The notes beneath the pieces were generated by a model. The model did no database searches, was not told where the DNA came from, and worked only from the letters and a program-made list of their open reading frames with translations. Made by a program: the position numbers and the translations under genes. A stretch of DNA of 64,000 bases. Source: Streptomyces sp. Tu6071 (lineage in GTDB: Bacteria > Actinomycetota > Actinomycetes > Streptomycetales > Streptomycetaceae). The DNA is taken from positions 6,160,945 to 6,224,944 of the forward strand of contig NZ_CM001165.1 of assembly GCF_000213055.1 (NCBI RefSeq). Reading direction: 5' to 3'. Below, piece by piece: positions 1-8,284 of this stretch (the stretch's first letter is position 1; the number at the start of each line of letters is the position of its first letter).

Positions 1-1280
1 CGCGAGAAAGGCGACGCCTGCGACAGCACGGGCAGCTCCGCGTACTCCCCGCCCGCCAGCGCGCCCCGCACCGTCTCCGCCTGCACATGGTTGATCAGAT
101 CGACCATCGGAACGTCCTTGTACGTCCCCTCCGCGGTCGACATCTCCACCACCGACGAACCGATCACCTGGTTCACGTACGCGACCACCTCACGGTGCTC
201 CTTCGCGAGCAGCCGCGTGATCCGTACGTCCTCCTCGACCTCGTTCGAGTTCAGCACCCGCGAAGCCACCCGCTCCACCGACCACCGCCCCCGCTCCCAC
301 ACCAGCGAGAAATCGAAGACCGACAGCCGCTGCCCCCACTTCAACGGCTCCGAGAGCACCACCTCACGCCCCGACTCCGCGTTCACCACACGCCGCTCCG
401 GGATCTCCACATGCGCGTGACCCACCAGGATCGCGTCGATCCCCGGCACCCGCTCCGCCACCCGCGCCGCGGCGTTCTCCACGTACGGCAGCTGATCACC
501 CCACGACGAGGAACCGTCCGCACCCGAGTGCGCCGCCACCAGCACCACGTCCGCGCCCATCGACCGCAGCTTCGGCACCCAGTACGCCGCCTGCTCCTCC
601 AGCCCCGGGAACTTCAGCTTCCCCTGCACGTTCACCTTGTCCCAGATCGCGATCCCCGGATTCGTCAACCCGAGCACCGCCACCCGCACATCCCGCCCGT
701 GCGGCGTTCGCAAGCGCTTCATCACGTACGGACGGAACGCGGGCCGCCCCGAGCGCGCGTCCACCGCGTTCGCGCCCAGCAACGGGAAATCGCACTGCTC
801 CTCGAACTTCCGCAGCACCTCGATCCCGTAGTTGAACTCGTGGTTCCCCAGCGCCGCCGCCTCGTACCCGATCGCGTTCATCGCCTTCGCCATCGGGTGC
901 ACCGGACCCCGCCGCGCCGTGATCGGGTCGATCCGCGCGTAGTAGTACGAGAGCTGCGTGCCCTGGATCGTGTCGCCCGCGTCGATCAGCAGCGTGTTCC
1001 CCCGGCCCTTCTCCTTCCGCAGCCGGTTCACCAGCGTCGAGATCTTCGCGAGGCCCACGTCATTGTGCTGCGCGTCGTCGTACTCCTTATCGGTGAAATA
1101 ATCCCAGTTCATCGCATTGCCGTGCAGATCCGTCGTCCCGAGTACCGAAAACCCGTACCGCCGCGGCTCCCTGCCCCCTCCACCCCCCTTCGCGGCCTCC
1201 GCCGGCGCCGCCGCGCCCAGCGCCACCGCCGCCCCGGTCGCCGCCGAAGCCCCCAGGAACACCCTGCGCTCCACGCTCAT
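1..1280 (-). CDS. Bifunctional metallophosphatase/5'-nucleotidase, Tat-exported (3' end cut by window)
   Basis: About 426 N-terminal residues of a secreted calcineurin-like phosphoesterase that would hydrolyse nucleotides or cyclic nucleotides outside the cell. The protein begins MSVERRVFLG, a twin-arginine signal with an Ala-rich h-region. Metal-binding motifs follow in order: TTDLHGN, DAGDTIQG, GNHEFNYG, AAHSGADG and GHAHVE. The family runs to about 600 residues, so the C-terminal nucleotidase domain lies beyond the window edge. The ATG at 1280 is chosen because it gives a complete Tat signal; a GAGAGGG stretch lies about 10 nt upstream. Transcribed divergently from pyk. Substrate specificity cannot be read from the sequence. 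Confidence 0.9.
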   Translation of the reverse strand, partial: MSVERRVFLGASAATGAAVALGAAAPAEAAKGGGGGREPRRYGFSVLGTTDLHGNAMNWDYFTDKEYDDAQHNDVGLAKISTLVNRLRKEKGRGNTLLIDAGDTIQGTQLSYYYARIDPITARRGPVHPMAKAMNAIGYEAAALGNHEFNYGIEVLRKFEEQCDFPLLGANAVDARSGRPAFRPYVMKRLRTPHGRDVRVAVLGLTNPGIAIWDKVNVQGKLKFPGLEEQAAYWVPKLRSMGADVVLVAAHSGADGSSSWGDQLPYVENAAARVAERVPGIDAILVGHAHVEIPERRVVNAESGREVVLSEPLKWGQRLSVFDFSLVWERGRWSVERVASRVLNSNEVEEDVRITRLLAKEHREVVAYVNQVIGSSVVEMSTAEGTYKDVPMVDLINHVQAETVRGALAGGEYAELPVLSQASPFS

Positions 1281-1508
1281 CACGCACACCCTCTCGTCCA
1301 GAATCCGGAACAACGCGCGTAGATGATGGCCCGAAACGCCAATCCCGCAACACCCCCGCCACGTTGCGATCAGATGACCACCACCGGCACCACCCCGCCC
1401 CCCGCTCATCGGAGGCCGCACCCGCTCATTCAACATTTGTCAAATCCCGTGCACCCAGAGGCCGTTGGCTCGTCACCCCCGCCCAGCCCCCTACCCACCG
1501 GTAAGCCC

Positions 1509-1514
1509 TAGGCT
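1509..1514 (+). promoter_or_regulatory. Leaderless-type -10 box of pyk
   Basis: TAGGCT ends 6 nt before the pyk ATG at 1521 and there is no Shine-Dalgarno sequence. Transcription would start at or next to the A of the ATG, giving a leaderless mRNA. No convincing -35 box is visible. Inference from position and motif. Confidence 0.6.
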
Positions 1515-1520
1515 CAGACC

Positions 1521-2957
1521 ATGCGCCGAGCGAAAATCGTCTGCACCCTGGGCCCAGCCACCGACTCCTACGACCAGATCAAAGCCCTGGTCGAAGCCGG
1601 AATGGACGTGGCCCGCTTCAACCTCAGCCACGGCAGCTACGCCGAACACGAGGAGCGCTACCACCGCGTCCGCGAGGCCGCCGAGGAGACCGGCCGCAGC
1701 GTCGGCATCCTCGCCGACCTTCAAGGACCGAAGATCCGCCTCGGCCGCTTCAGCGAAGGCCCCGTACTCCTTGAACGCGGCGACACCTTCACCATCACCA
1801 CCGAGGACGGCTACCTGGGCGACCGCACCAGCTGCGGCACCACCTACGCCGGACTCGCCGCCGACGTCACCCCCGGCGAACGCGTCCTCGTCGACGACGG
1901 CAAGGTCTGCCTCCAGGTCACCGCCGTCGAAGGCCCCCGCGTCCGCACCACCGTCGTCGAGGGCGGCATGGTCTCCGACCACAAGGGCCTCAACCTCCCC
2001 GGCGTCGCCGTCTCCGTCCCCGCCCTCTCCGAGAAGGACATCGAAGACCTCCGCTGGGCCCTGCGCACCGGCGCCGACGTCATCGCCCTCAGCTTCGTCC
2101 GCAGCGCTCGCGACATCGTCGACGTCCACCGCGTCATGCGCGAGGAAGGCCGCCGCCTCCCCGTCATCGCCAAGGTCGAGAAGCCGCAGGCCGTCGAGAA
2201 CATCGAGGAGATCGTCGACGCCTTCGACGGCATCATGGTCGCCCGCGGCGACCTCGGCGTCGAGATGCCCCTCGAAGCGGTGCCGCTCGTGCAGAAGCGG
2301 GCCGTCAAACTCGCCAAGCGGAACGCCAAGCCGGTCATCGTCGCGACCCAGATGCTCGACTCCATGATCGAGAACAGCCGGCCGACCCGCGCGGAAGCCT
2401 CCGACGTCGCCAACGCCGTGATCGACGGCACCGACGCCGTCATGCTCTCCGGCGAGACCAGCGTCGGGAAGTACGCCGTCGAGACCGTCCGCACCATGGG
2501 GCGCATCGTGGAGGCCGCCGAGGAGGAGATCCTCGACAAGGGACTGCCGCCCCTCACCGACCGCAACAAGCCCCGCACCCAGGGCGGGGCGGTCGCCCGC
2601 GCGGCGGCCGAGATGGGCGACTTCCTCGGCGCCCGCTTCCTCGTCGCCTTCACGCAGTCCGGCGACACGGTCCGCCGCCTGAGCCGCTACCGCTCCCCGA
2701 TCCCGCTCCTCGCCTTCACCCCCGACCCGGCGACGCGGGCGCAGCTCAATCTCTCCTGGGGTGTGGAGACGTTCCTCGGGCCGCACGTGGACTCCACGGA
2801 CGCGATGGTCGAGCAGGTCGACGACATGCTCCTGAAGCTCGGCCGCTGCGAGCGGGGCGACGTCGTCGTGATCACGGCGGGCTCCCCTCCGGGCGTCGCG
2901 GGCACGACGAACCTGGTGCGGGTGCACCACATCGGCGAGGACGACGCCCCGAAGTAG
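1521..2957 (+). CDS. pyk: Pyruvate kinase
   Basis: Converts phosphoenolpyruvate and ADP to pyruvate and ATP, the last step of glycolysis, in the cytoplasm. 478 residues, normal for the family. It starts MRRAKIVCTLGPAT, the usual N-terminal strand of the TIM barrel. ARFNLSHG, the substrate and cation region around KVEKPQAVENIEEI, and MVARGDLGVEMP (metal-binding E/D) are all present. The ATQMLDSMIENSRPTRAE signature follows, and then the C-terminal domain with VAFTQSGDTVRRLSRYR. The gene is monocistronic, closed by a strong hairpin at 2974-3001. The absence of an RBS and a TAGGCT box 6 nt upstream suggest a leaderless transcript. Confidence 0.97.
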   Translation: MRRAKIVCTLGPATDSYDQIKALVEAGMDVARFNLSHGSYAEHEERYHRVREAAEETGRSVGILADLQGPKIRLGRFSEGPVLLERGDTFTITTEDGYLGDRTSCGTTYAGLAADVTPGERVLVDDGKVCLQVTAVEGPRVRTTVVEGGMVSDHKGLNLPGVAVSVPALSEKDIEDLRWALRTGADVIALSFVRSARDIVDVHRVMREEGRRLPVIAKVEKPQAVENIEEIVDAFDGIMVARGDLGVEMPLEAVPLVQKRAVKLAKRNAKPVIVATQMLDSMIENSRPTRAEASDVANAVIDGTDAVMLSGETSVGKYAVETVRTMGRIVEAAEEEILDKGLPPLTDRNKPRTQGGAVARAAAEMGDFLGARFLVAFTQSGDTVRRLSRYRSPIPLLAFTPDPATRAQLNLSWGVETFLGPHVDSTDAMVEQVDDMLLKLGRCERGDVVVITAGSPPGVAGTTNLVRVHHIGEDDAPK

Positions 2958-2973
2958 CCGAGAGCGGCGAGGC

Positions 2974-3001
2974 GGGGGTGACCGGGCTCGCGGTCACCCC
3001 C
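2974..3001 (+). terminator. Rho-independent terminator of pyk
   Basis: A perfect 10-bp stem (GGGGGTGACC / GGTCACCCCC) with an 8-nt loop, followed by TTT, 16 nt after the pyk stop codon. Confidence 0.85.
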
Positions 3002-3062
3002 TTTGCCGTTCCCCCGGGCACCTCTCCCGACAGCCGTCCCGGTCGCTGCTCCGGTACCGGTC

Positions 3063-3821
3063 TCAGTACTTGGGACCGATGTGAGCGTCCATGAGGGCGA
3101 CGGAGGCTTTGCGGGCGACGGAGATGTTGTACTTGTTGGCCGCTTTCCATGCGACGCCGAGTTCGTCGAGAGTGGCGCAGTACAGCCGACGGATATCCGC
3201 CGACTTGTTGGTGAAGAAGTAGCGCGGGTATTCGTACCGCTTCGGTTCCCCGTTCACCGTCCGTACAGTCCAGTTGGTGACGCGGCAGCCGTCGGAATGG
3301 ACGAGGCCGCGCACGAATTCCCAGGGGAATTCGGTGACGACGTCCTGTTGCCAGTCGGCGAGGCTGATCGTGCGGTCGTGTTTCTTTCCCGGGCCGTGCT
3401 GGGGGAAGAGGCAGGCCCAGTGTTTGCTGCTGCTGGAGACGGCGGTGCAGCCCGCACACGGCGTGCGCCACACGCTGTTCTGCGGGAGCACGGCGCGGAG
3501 GGCCGCCTCGCAGGCGTCCTGGAGACCGGGCCAGGCGTCGGCACAGGCGATACGGAGGGTGTGGACGCCCTTGGCGGAGCGGCTGAGGCAGCCGTCGCCC
3601 AGGTAGAGGCCGAGCAGGTAGGAGTAGGCGGCGGGGTCGGCCGGCGCGGTGGGGAGGTCCTGGCAGCGGCAGCAGGTCGCCGCCGCCCGTACCGGCTCGC
3701 CCCGCTCGCGCCAACCGCGGAGCGAGGAGCGGGATATGCCGGTCTGTTTGCTCACGGAGTTGATGCTGCGGCCTTGATCCACGAGGGCCAAGGCATGGGT
3801 GCGGACTGCTCGGGCGTACAT
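3063..3821 (-). CDS. HTH plus LAGLIDADG-like endonuclease-family protein
   Basis: 252 residues. Residues about 10-40 look like a helix-turn-helix (LALVDQGRSINSVSKQTGIS), as in resolvase or IS-type DNA binding. A cysteine cluster follows at C50, C51 and C53. Two LAGLIDADG-type helices come next: YLLGLYLGDG (68-77) and FVRGLVHSDG (169-178), each ending in the acidic Asp expected of the active site. CAGC (122-125) may add metal ligands. Such proteins are often annotated simply as transcriptional regulators in Streptomyces. The frame stays open upstream through the tRNA, but the ATG at 3821 is the sensible start because the extension would run across the tRNA terminator and tRNA gene. No clear RBS. 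It lies on the same strand as, and just downstream of, the tRNA. Cleavage activity is inferred, not shown. Confidence 0.7.
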   Translation of the reverse strand: MYARAVRTHALALVDQGRSINSVSKQTGISRSSLRGWRERGEPVRAAATCCRCQDLPTAPADPAAYSYLLGLYLGDGCLSRSAKGVHTLRIACADAWPGLQDACEAALRAVLPQNSVWRTPCAGCTAVSSSSKHWACLFPQHGPGKKHDRTISLADWQQDVVTEFPWEFVRGLVHSDGCRVTNWTVRTVNGEPKRYEYPRYFFTNKSADIRRLYCATLDELGVAWKAANKYNISVARKASVALMDAHIGPKY

Positions 3822-3872
3822 GGAAAAACAATGCGGTGCCCGGTGCGGGCGAAAGAGAAAAAGGGCATGAAA

Positions 3873-3903
3873 AAGCCCGATCGAGTGAACCTCGATCGGG
3901 CTT
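3873..3903 (-). terminator. Terminator of the tRNA gene
   Basis: A perfect 13-bp stem (AAGCCCGATCGAG / CTCGATCGGGCTT) with a 5-nt loop. Read leftward it follows the tRNA 3' end by 16 nt and leads into a T-rich tail. It separates the tRNA from the LAGLIDADG gene. Confidence 0.85.
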
Positions 3904-3919
3904 CGCTCAGCGAGACACG

Positions 3920-3994
3920 TACCCCGGGTCGGACTCGAACCGACACTGGATGGGTTTTGAATCCATTGTCTCTCACCAATTGGACTACCGGGGC
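3920..3994 (-). tRNA. tRNA-Leu (anticodon CAA), short variable loop
   Basis: 75 nt fold as a cloverleaf. The acceptor GCCCCGG pairs with CCGGGGT (G1-U72 wobble) and A73 is the discriminator. The D-arm starts GTCCAATTGG. The anticodon arm is ATGGA-TTCAAAA-CCCAT with CAA at positions 34-36, a U33 and an A37. The T-arm is GTCGG-TTCGAGT-CCGAC. CCA is not encoded. The anticodon predicts leucine (UUG). The variable region is only about 5 nt, whereas bacterial tRNA-Leu normally has a long extra arm, and pair 31-39 is an A-C mismatch. The identity as a working Leu tRNA is therefore less certain than the tRNA call itself. Confidence 0.85.
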
Positions 3995-4089
3995 TTATGG
4001 GTCGAAGGCTCCCTCGCCCCACTGGCCGTAAGGCTACCCCACGTAGGTACCCTGTTTCCAGCAGTCCCCTGCCCTATAGAGGAGCCCCC

Positions 4090-4764
4090 GTGAGCGCCCC
4101 CGAGCCCGAGTCGTCTTCCGCTGCCGCCGCCGCCCACGGCGAGTCGTCGCATGTGCCGCCCCTCACCACCCGTGTCGTCATCGCCGAGGACGAGGCGCTC
4201 ATCCGGCTCGATCTCAAGGAGATGCTGGAGGAGGAGGGGTACACCGTCGTCGGGGAGGCCGGGGACGGGCAGCAGGCGGTGGAGCTGGCGCGTGAGCACA
4301 AGCCGGATCTCGTGATCCTGGACGTGAAGATGCCCGTCCTCGACGGGATCTCGGCGGCCGAGAAGATCGCCGAGGAGTCCATCGCCCCCGTGCTGATGCT
4401 CACCGCGTTCTCGCAGCGCGACCTCGTGGAGCGGGCCAGGGACGCGGGCGCGATGGCGTACCTCGTGAAGCCGTTCAGCAAGAGCGACGTGGTCCCGGCG
4501 ATCGAGATGGCGGTCTCGCGGTTCACGGAGTTGCGGGCGCTGGAGAAGGAGGTCGAGGACCTCTCGCAGCGGCTGGAGACGCGCAAGCTCGTGGACAGGG
4601 CGAAGTCGGTGCTGCAGACGGAGTACGGGCTGACGGAGCCGGCCGCGTTCCGGTGGGTCCAGAAGACGTCGATGGACCGGCGGATGTCGATGCGGCAGGT
4701 CGCCGAGGCCGTGATCGAGGACGCGGCGGAGAAGAAGGCGGCAAAGGAGCAGAAGGACAAGTAG
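4090..4764 (+). CDS. pdtaR: ANTAR-domain response regulator, PdtaR type
   Basis: 224 residues. After a ~35-residue Ala/Ser-rich tail comes a receiver domain: VVIAEDEALIRLDL (acidic pocket), VILDVKMPVLDG (phospho-acceptor Asp), MLTAFS and YLVKPFSK (conserved Lys). A short coiled coil follows (ALEKEVEDLSQRLE). The C-terminal ANTAR RNA-binding helices include KLVDRAKSVLQ, EAAFRWVQ-like and SMRQVAEAVI segments. Phosphorylated PdtaR proteins bind paired hexaloop hairpins in nascent transcripts to prevent termination; the partner kinase PdtaS is not in the window. The GTG start is chosen because GAGGAG lies 5 nt upstream (4079-4084). A longer in-frame ATG at 3997 would overlap the tRNA promoter region. 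Confidence 0.93.
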   Translation: MSAPEPESSSAAAAAHGESSHVPPLTTRVVIAEDEALIRLDLKEMLEEEGYTVVGEAGDGQQAVELAREHKPDLVILDVKMPVLDGISAAEKIAEESIAPVLMLTAFSQRDLVERARDAGAMAYLVKPFSKSDVVPAIEMAVSRFTELRALEKEVEDLSQRLETRKLVDRAKSVLQTEYGLTEPAAFRWVQKTSMDRRMSMRQVAEAVIEDAAEKKAAKEQKDK

Positions 4765-4794
4765 CCGCCCGTACGCCGCCGCGGGCACGGACGG

Positions 4795-4832
4795 CGAAAG
4801 GGGCGCCCACCGCGTGGTGGGCGCCCCTTTCG
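4795..4832. terminator. Bidirectional terminator between pdtaR and livF
   Basis: A perfect 17-bp stem (arms 4795-4811 and 4816-4832) with a 4-nt loop. The arms begin with CGAAAGGGGC and end with GCCCCTTTCG, so a short T run is present in either direction. It serves the convergent pdtaR and liv transcripts. Confidence 0.85.
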
Positions 4833-4873
4833 CGTACCGGCGAGCAGCCCGCGCGGGTACCGCCGCGGGCGGG

Positions 4874-5590
4874 TCAGTCCTCGCCGAGGTACGCCTTGCG
4901 GACGGACTCGTCGTGGAGGAGGTCGGAGCCCGTGCCGCTCAGGACGATCGTGCCGATCTCCATGACGTGCGCCTGGTCGGCGAGGGAGAGCGCGGCCTGC
5001 GCGTTCTGCTCGACGAGCAGGATCGTGGTGCCCTGTTCGCGCAGTTCGCGGATGGTCGTCATGATCTTCTGCATCATGATCGGCGAGAGGCCCATGGAGG
5101 GTTCGTCGAGCATGAGGAGCTTCGGCTTGGACATGAGGGCGCGGCCCATGGCGAGCATCTGCTGTTCGCCGCCGGAGAGCGTGCCCGCCGCCTGCCTGCG
5201 GCGTTCCCCGAGGATGGGGAAGAGGTCGTAGGCGTGCTGGATGTCCTTGGCGATGCCTTCGGTGTCCTTGCGGAGGAAGGCGCCGAGGCGGAGGTTGTCC
5301 TCGATGGTCATGCGGGGAAAGATGTGGCGGCCTTCGGGGGAGTGCGCCAGGCCGAGCGCGACGATCTGGTCGGCGCGGTACTTGTGGAGCGGTTGCCCGT
5401 CGAAGGTGATGGTGCCGGTGAGGGGTTTGAGGAGTCCGCTGAGGGTGCGCAGGGTCGTGGTCTTGCCGGCGCCGTTGGTGCCGATGAGGGTGACGACCTG
5501 CCCGGCCTCGACGGTGAAGCTGATGCCCTTGACGGCTTCGATCTTGCCGTAGGCGACGCGGAGGTTGTCGACTTCGAGGAGCGCGGTCAC
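4874..5590 (-). CDS. livF: Branched-chain amino acid ABC transporter, ATP-binding protein LivF
   Basis: 238-residue cytoplasmic ATPase driving uptake of leucine, isoleucine and valine. It shows Walker A GTNGAGKTT, Q-loop region SPEGRHIFPRMT, signature LSGGEQQMLA, Walker B LLMLDEPSMGLSP and switch His in LLVEQNAQ. The short length and the ARG-free VEAGQVVTLIG start fit LivF rather than LivG. The GTG start overlaps the livG stop in a GTGA, so the two are translationally coupled. Last gene of the leftward liv operon. Confidence 0.95.
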   Translation of the reverse strand: MTALLEVDNLRVAYGKIEAVKGISFTVEAGQVVTLIGTNGAGKTTTLRTLSGLLKPLTGTITFDGQPLHKYRADQIVALGLAHSPEGRHIFPRMTIEDNLRLGAFLRKDTEGIAKDIQHAYDLFPILGERRRQAAGTLSGGEQQMLAMGRALMSKPKLLMLDEPSMGLSPIMMQKIMTTIRELREQGTTILLVEQNAQAALSLADQAHVMEIGTIVLSGTGSDLLHDESVRKAYLGED

Positions 5591-6480
5591 TTGCCGTCCT
5601 CCTTCGTGGTGCGGGGGGTCTCGGTCTTCGTGGCCGCGGCTTCGGCGGCCTGGACCTCGGCGAGCGCCTCGTCCTCGGGGGCGGTGTCCATCGGGGTGCC
5701 GAGGTAGGCGGCGATGACGCGTTCGTCGGCCTGGACGATGTCGGGGGTGCCTTCGAGGAGTTTCTGCCCCTGGACGAGGACGGCGACGCGGTCGCTGAGG
5801 TTGAAGATGAACCGCATGTCGTGCTCGATGACGAGGACGGCGGTGCCCTGCTCGCGGATGGCGAAGACGAGTTCCTCGGTGGCGCGGGTCTCCTGGGGGT
5901 TCATCCCGGCGGTGGGTTCGTCGAGGAGGAGGAGTCCGGGGTCGCTGGCGAGGGCGCGGGCGATCTCCAGCTTGCGCTGCTCACCGTAGGGGAGGTTGCG
6001 CGAGAGGTGGTCCGCCTTGTGGGCGAGGCCGATGAACTCCAGGAGTTCCATGGCGCGTGCGGTGGAGGCGGCTTCGGCGCGCCGGAAGCCGGGGCCGCGC
6101 AGGAGGGCGGAGAAGAGCCCTTCGCGGGTGCGGGTGTGGCGGCCGACGAGGACGTTCTCCAGGACGGTCATGTTGGCGAAGAGCCGGATGTTCTGGAAGG
6201 TGCGGGCGATGCCGGCCTTGGTGACGAGGTGGGGTTTGGGCGGGAGGGTCGTGCCCTTGTAGGCGACGCGGCCCTCGGTGGGGACGTAGAGCCCGGTGAG
6301 GCAGTTGAAGAAGGTGGTCTTCCCGGCGCCGTTGGGGCCGATGAGGCCGACGATCTCGCCGGTGTTGACGGTGAGCGAGACGTCGCGTACGGCGGTGAGG
6401 CCGCCGAAGCGCATGGTGACGCCGGTGGCTTCGAGGACCGCGGTGCCGGTGGGGGCGGGGGTTGTCGTCGTGGTGGTCAT
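5587..6480 (-). CDS. livG: Branched-chain amino acid ABC transporter, ATP-binding protein LivG
   Basis: 297 residues. A Thr/Pro N-terminus (six Thr in a row) precedes an ABC domain with Walker A GPNGAGKTTFF and the LivG signature NIRLFANMTVLENVLVGRH. LPYGEQRKLEIARAL is the variant ABC signature of LivG, followed by Walker B LLLLDEPTAGMNP and VLVIEHDMRF. A ~30-residue acidic, Ala-rich C-terminal tail is extra. It pairs with LivF to energise the LivH/LivM pore. The start lies 5 nt downstream of the livM stop. The frame is open upstream through livM but the ATG at 6480 is the family start. Confidence 0.95.
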   Translation of the reverse strand: MTTTTTTPAPTGTAVLEATGVTMRFGGLTAVRDVSLTVNTGEIVGLIGPNGAGKTTFFNCLTGLYVPTEGRVAYKGTTLPPKPHLVTKAGIARTFQNIRLFANMTVLENVLVGRHTRTREGLFSALLRGPGFRRAEAASTARAMELLEFIGLAHKADHLSRNLPYGEQRKLEIARALASDPGLLLLDEPTAGMNPQETRATEELVFAIREQGTAVLVIEHDMRFIFNLSDRVAVLVQGQKLLEGTPDIVQADERVIAAYLGTPMDTAPEDEALAEVQAAEAAATKTETPRTTKEDGK

Positions 6481-6485
6481 GGTGG

Positions 6486-8279
6486 TCAGGCCCCCGCTTT
6501 GGTGACGCCGGTCGCGGCCTCGGGTGCGTTCTCCCCGGTCAGGCGTTGTTCCGGCACGGCGAGTTGGTCGTTCTCGTGGAATTCGAGCTGCTTGCGGCGG
6601 TCGGGGACGATGCCCTCGGGGCGCAGGCGCATGAGGAGGATGAGGGCGAGGCCGAAGAGCAGAAGCTGGTACTTCTGCATGAATTCGAGCTTCTCCGGGA
6701 TGAGGAAGAGCAGTGCGGCGCCGATGAGGGGGCCGGTGATGGTGCCCATGCCGCCGAGGATGACGGCGGCGATGAGGAAGGCCGAGTTGGGCGGGGCGGT
6801 CCCGGCGAACTGGTACTGCTCGGGGGTGACGCTGTAGTTGACGTGGGCCTGGACGGTGCCCGCGAGTCCGGCGAGGGTGGCGCCGAGGGCGAAGGCGAGG
6901 AGTTTGAGGCGGAAGCCGTTGATGCCCATGGCGGAGGCGGCGGTCTCGTCCTCGCGGATGGCGACCCAGGCGCGGCCGATGCGGGACTGCCCGGAGCGGT
7001 GGAAGACGAGGAGGACGATCGCGGTGAACAGGAGCATCAGCAGGAAGTAGTTGCCGGACCTGCCGAGGGGGAGTCCGAGGACGTCGTGGGCCTCGCCGAA
7101 CTTGAACCCGAAGAGTTCGAGGTCGGGGATGTTGGGGACGCCCTGGGAACCGTTGACGAGGTCGGGGCCGCTGTTGCCGTTGAGGTTGTTCATGGTGATC
7201 CGGAAGATTTCCCCGAATCCCAGGGTGACGATGGCGAGGTAGTCGCCGCGCAGGCGCAGGGTCGGTGCGCCGATGACGACGCCGAAGATGAGGGAGACGG
7301 CGGCGCCGGTGAGGACGGCGAGGGGGAAGGGGAAGTGGACGCCGATGCTGGACTGGGGCGAGCCGGAGACGAGTGCGGCGGTGTAGGCGCCGACGCCGAG
7401 GAAGGCGACGTATCCGAGGTCGAGGAGTCCGGCGAGGCCGACGACGACGTTGAGGCCGAGGGCGACGGTGGCGAAGATCAGGATGTTGGTCCCGATGAGC
7501 GCGTAGGTGTCGTTGTCCTGGGTGAAGGGGAAGCAGATCGCGGCGACGAACATCGCGGCGAGGCTGACGGAGCGGTGGCGTGCGGTGAGGCCGGCGAGGC
7601 GGCGGAAGAGTCCGGCGCGTGCCAGGGAGAGGGCGCCGAGGGCGACGAGGATGAGGTAGCCGATGAAGAGTTCGGAGTTGGCGCTGTCGATGTCGATGCC
7701 GTACGTGAAGACGTAGAGGGCGAGTCCGAAGGCGACGGCGATGAGGAGGATGTCGGCCCAGGCGGGGAGGGTGCGGCTCGGTGCGCGGGGGGCCGGGGCC
7801 TTGAGGGTGTGGGTGAGGCGGGCCAGTGCGGTGTCGCCGGGCTGGGGGTCGTAGGGGGTGTCGTCGGGGAGGCCGAAGGCGGCGGCGACGGCGACGAGGG
7901 AGCCCACGAGGGAGATCCAGGCGCCGGGGTCGAGGGCGATGAGCCCGTCGAGTTCGACGGCGATGGCGATGACGGTGTAGAGGGTGGCGGTGAGGGTGCC
8001 GAGGGCCATGAGGCGTACGGCGCTGTGCGGGCCGCCGGGGGTGAGCCAGCGCAGTCCCGGGGTGCCGAGGGCGGCGAGGGCGAGGAGCGCGGTGAGGAGA
8101 GCTCCGGTGAGGGTGATGAGCTGGAGGCCGCCTGGATAGCCGTTGACCGTGAGGTTGCCGGGGAATTCCTCGGTGTAGGTCCAGGAGAGGAAGGTGCCGG
8201 CGAAGGCGATGAGGGCGCCCGCGAGGGTGCCGTAGCGGGCGGCGGGGGCGGGGAGTTTCAGCAGCTGGGTGTCGGTCAT
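6486..8279 (-). CDS. livM: Branched-chain amino acid ABC transporter permease LivM (long form)
   Basis: 597 residues, about 200-250 more than a minimal LivM. The C-terminal part is the usual permease: LGLNVVVGLAGLLDLGYVAF, FGEIFRITMNNLNGNSGP and the EAA-like loop DETAASAMGINGFRLKLLAF. It ends with LLLFGLALILLMRLRPEGIVP and a hydrophilic tail. The N-terminal ~230 residues contain several further predicted membrane helices (for example TLAGALIAFAGTFLSWTYTE) of unknown role; similar long LivM proteins are usual in Streptomyces. The start is ATG 8279, or the GTG at 8288 that overlaps the livH stop as GTGA. GGACAGG upstream could serve either. Confidence 0.93.
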   Translation of the reverse strand: MTDTQLLKLPAPAARYGTLAGALIAFAGTFLSWTYTEEFPGNLTVNGYPGGLQLITLTGALLTALLALAALGTPGLRWLTPGGPHSAVRLMALGTLTATLYTVIAIAVELDGLIALDPGAWISLVGSLVAVAAAFGLPDDTPYDPQPGDTALARLTHTLKAPAPRAPSRTLPAWADILLIAVAFGLALYVFTYGIDIDSANSELFIGYLILVALGALSLARAGLFRRLAGLTARHRSVSLAAMFVAAICFPFTQDNDTYALIGTNILIFATVALGLNVVVGLAGLLDLGYVAFLGVGAYTAALVSGSPQSSIGVHFPFPLAVLTGAAVSLIFGVVIGAPTLRLRGDYLAIVTLGFGEIFRITMNNLNGNSGPDLVNGSQGVPNIPDLELFGFKFGEAHDVLGLPLGRSGNYFLLMLLFTAIVLLVFHRSGQSRIGRAWVAIREDETAASAMGINGFRLKLLAFALGATLAGLAGTVQAHVNYSVTPEQYQFAGTAPPNSAFLIAAVILGGMGTITGPLIGAALLFLIPEKLEFMQKYQLLLFGLALILLMRLRPEGIVPDRRKQLEFHENDQLAVPEQRLTGENAPEAATGVTKAGA

Positions 8280-8284
8280 GGTGT

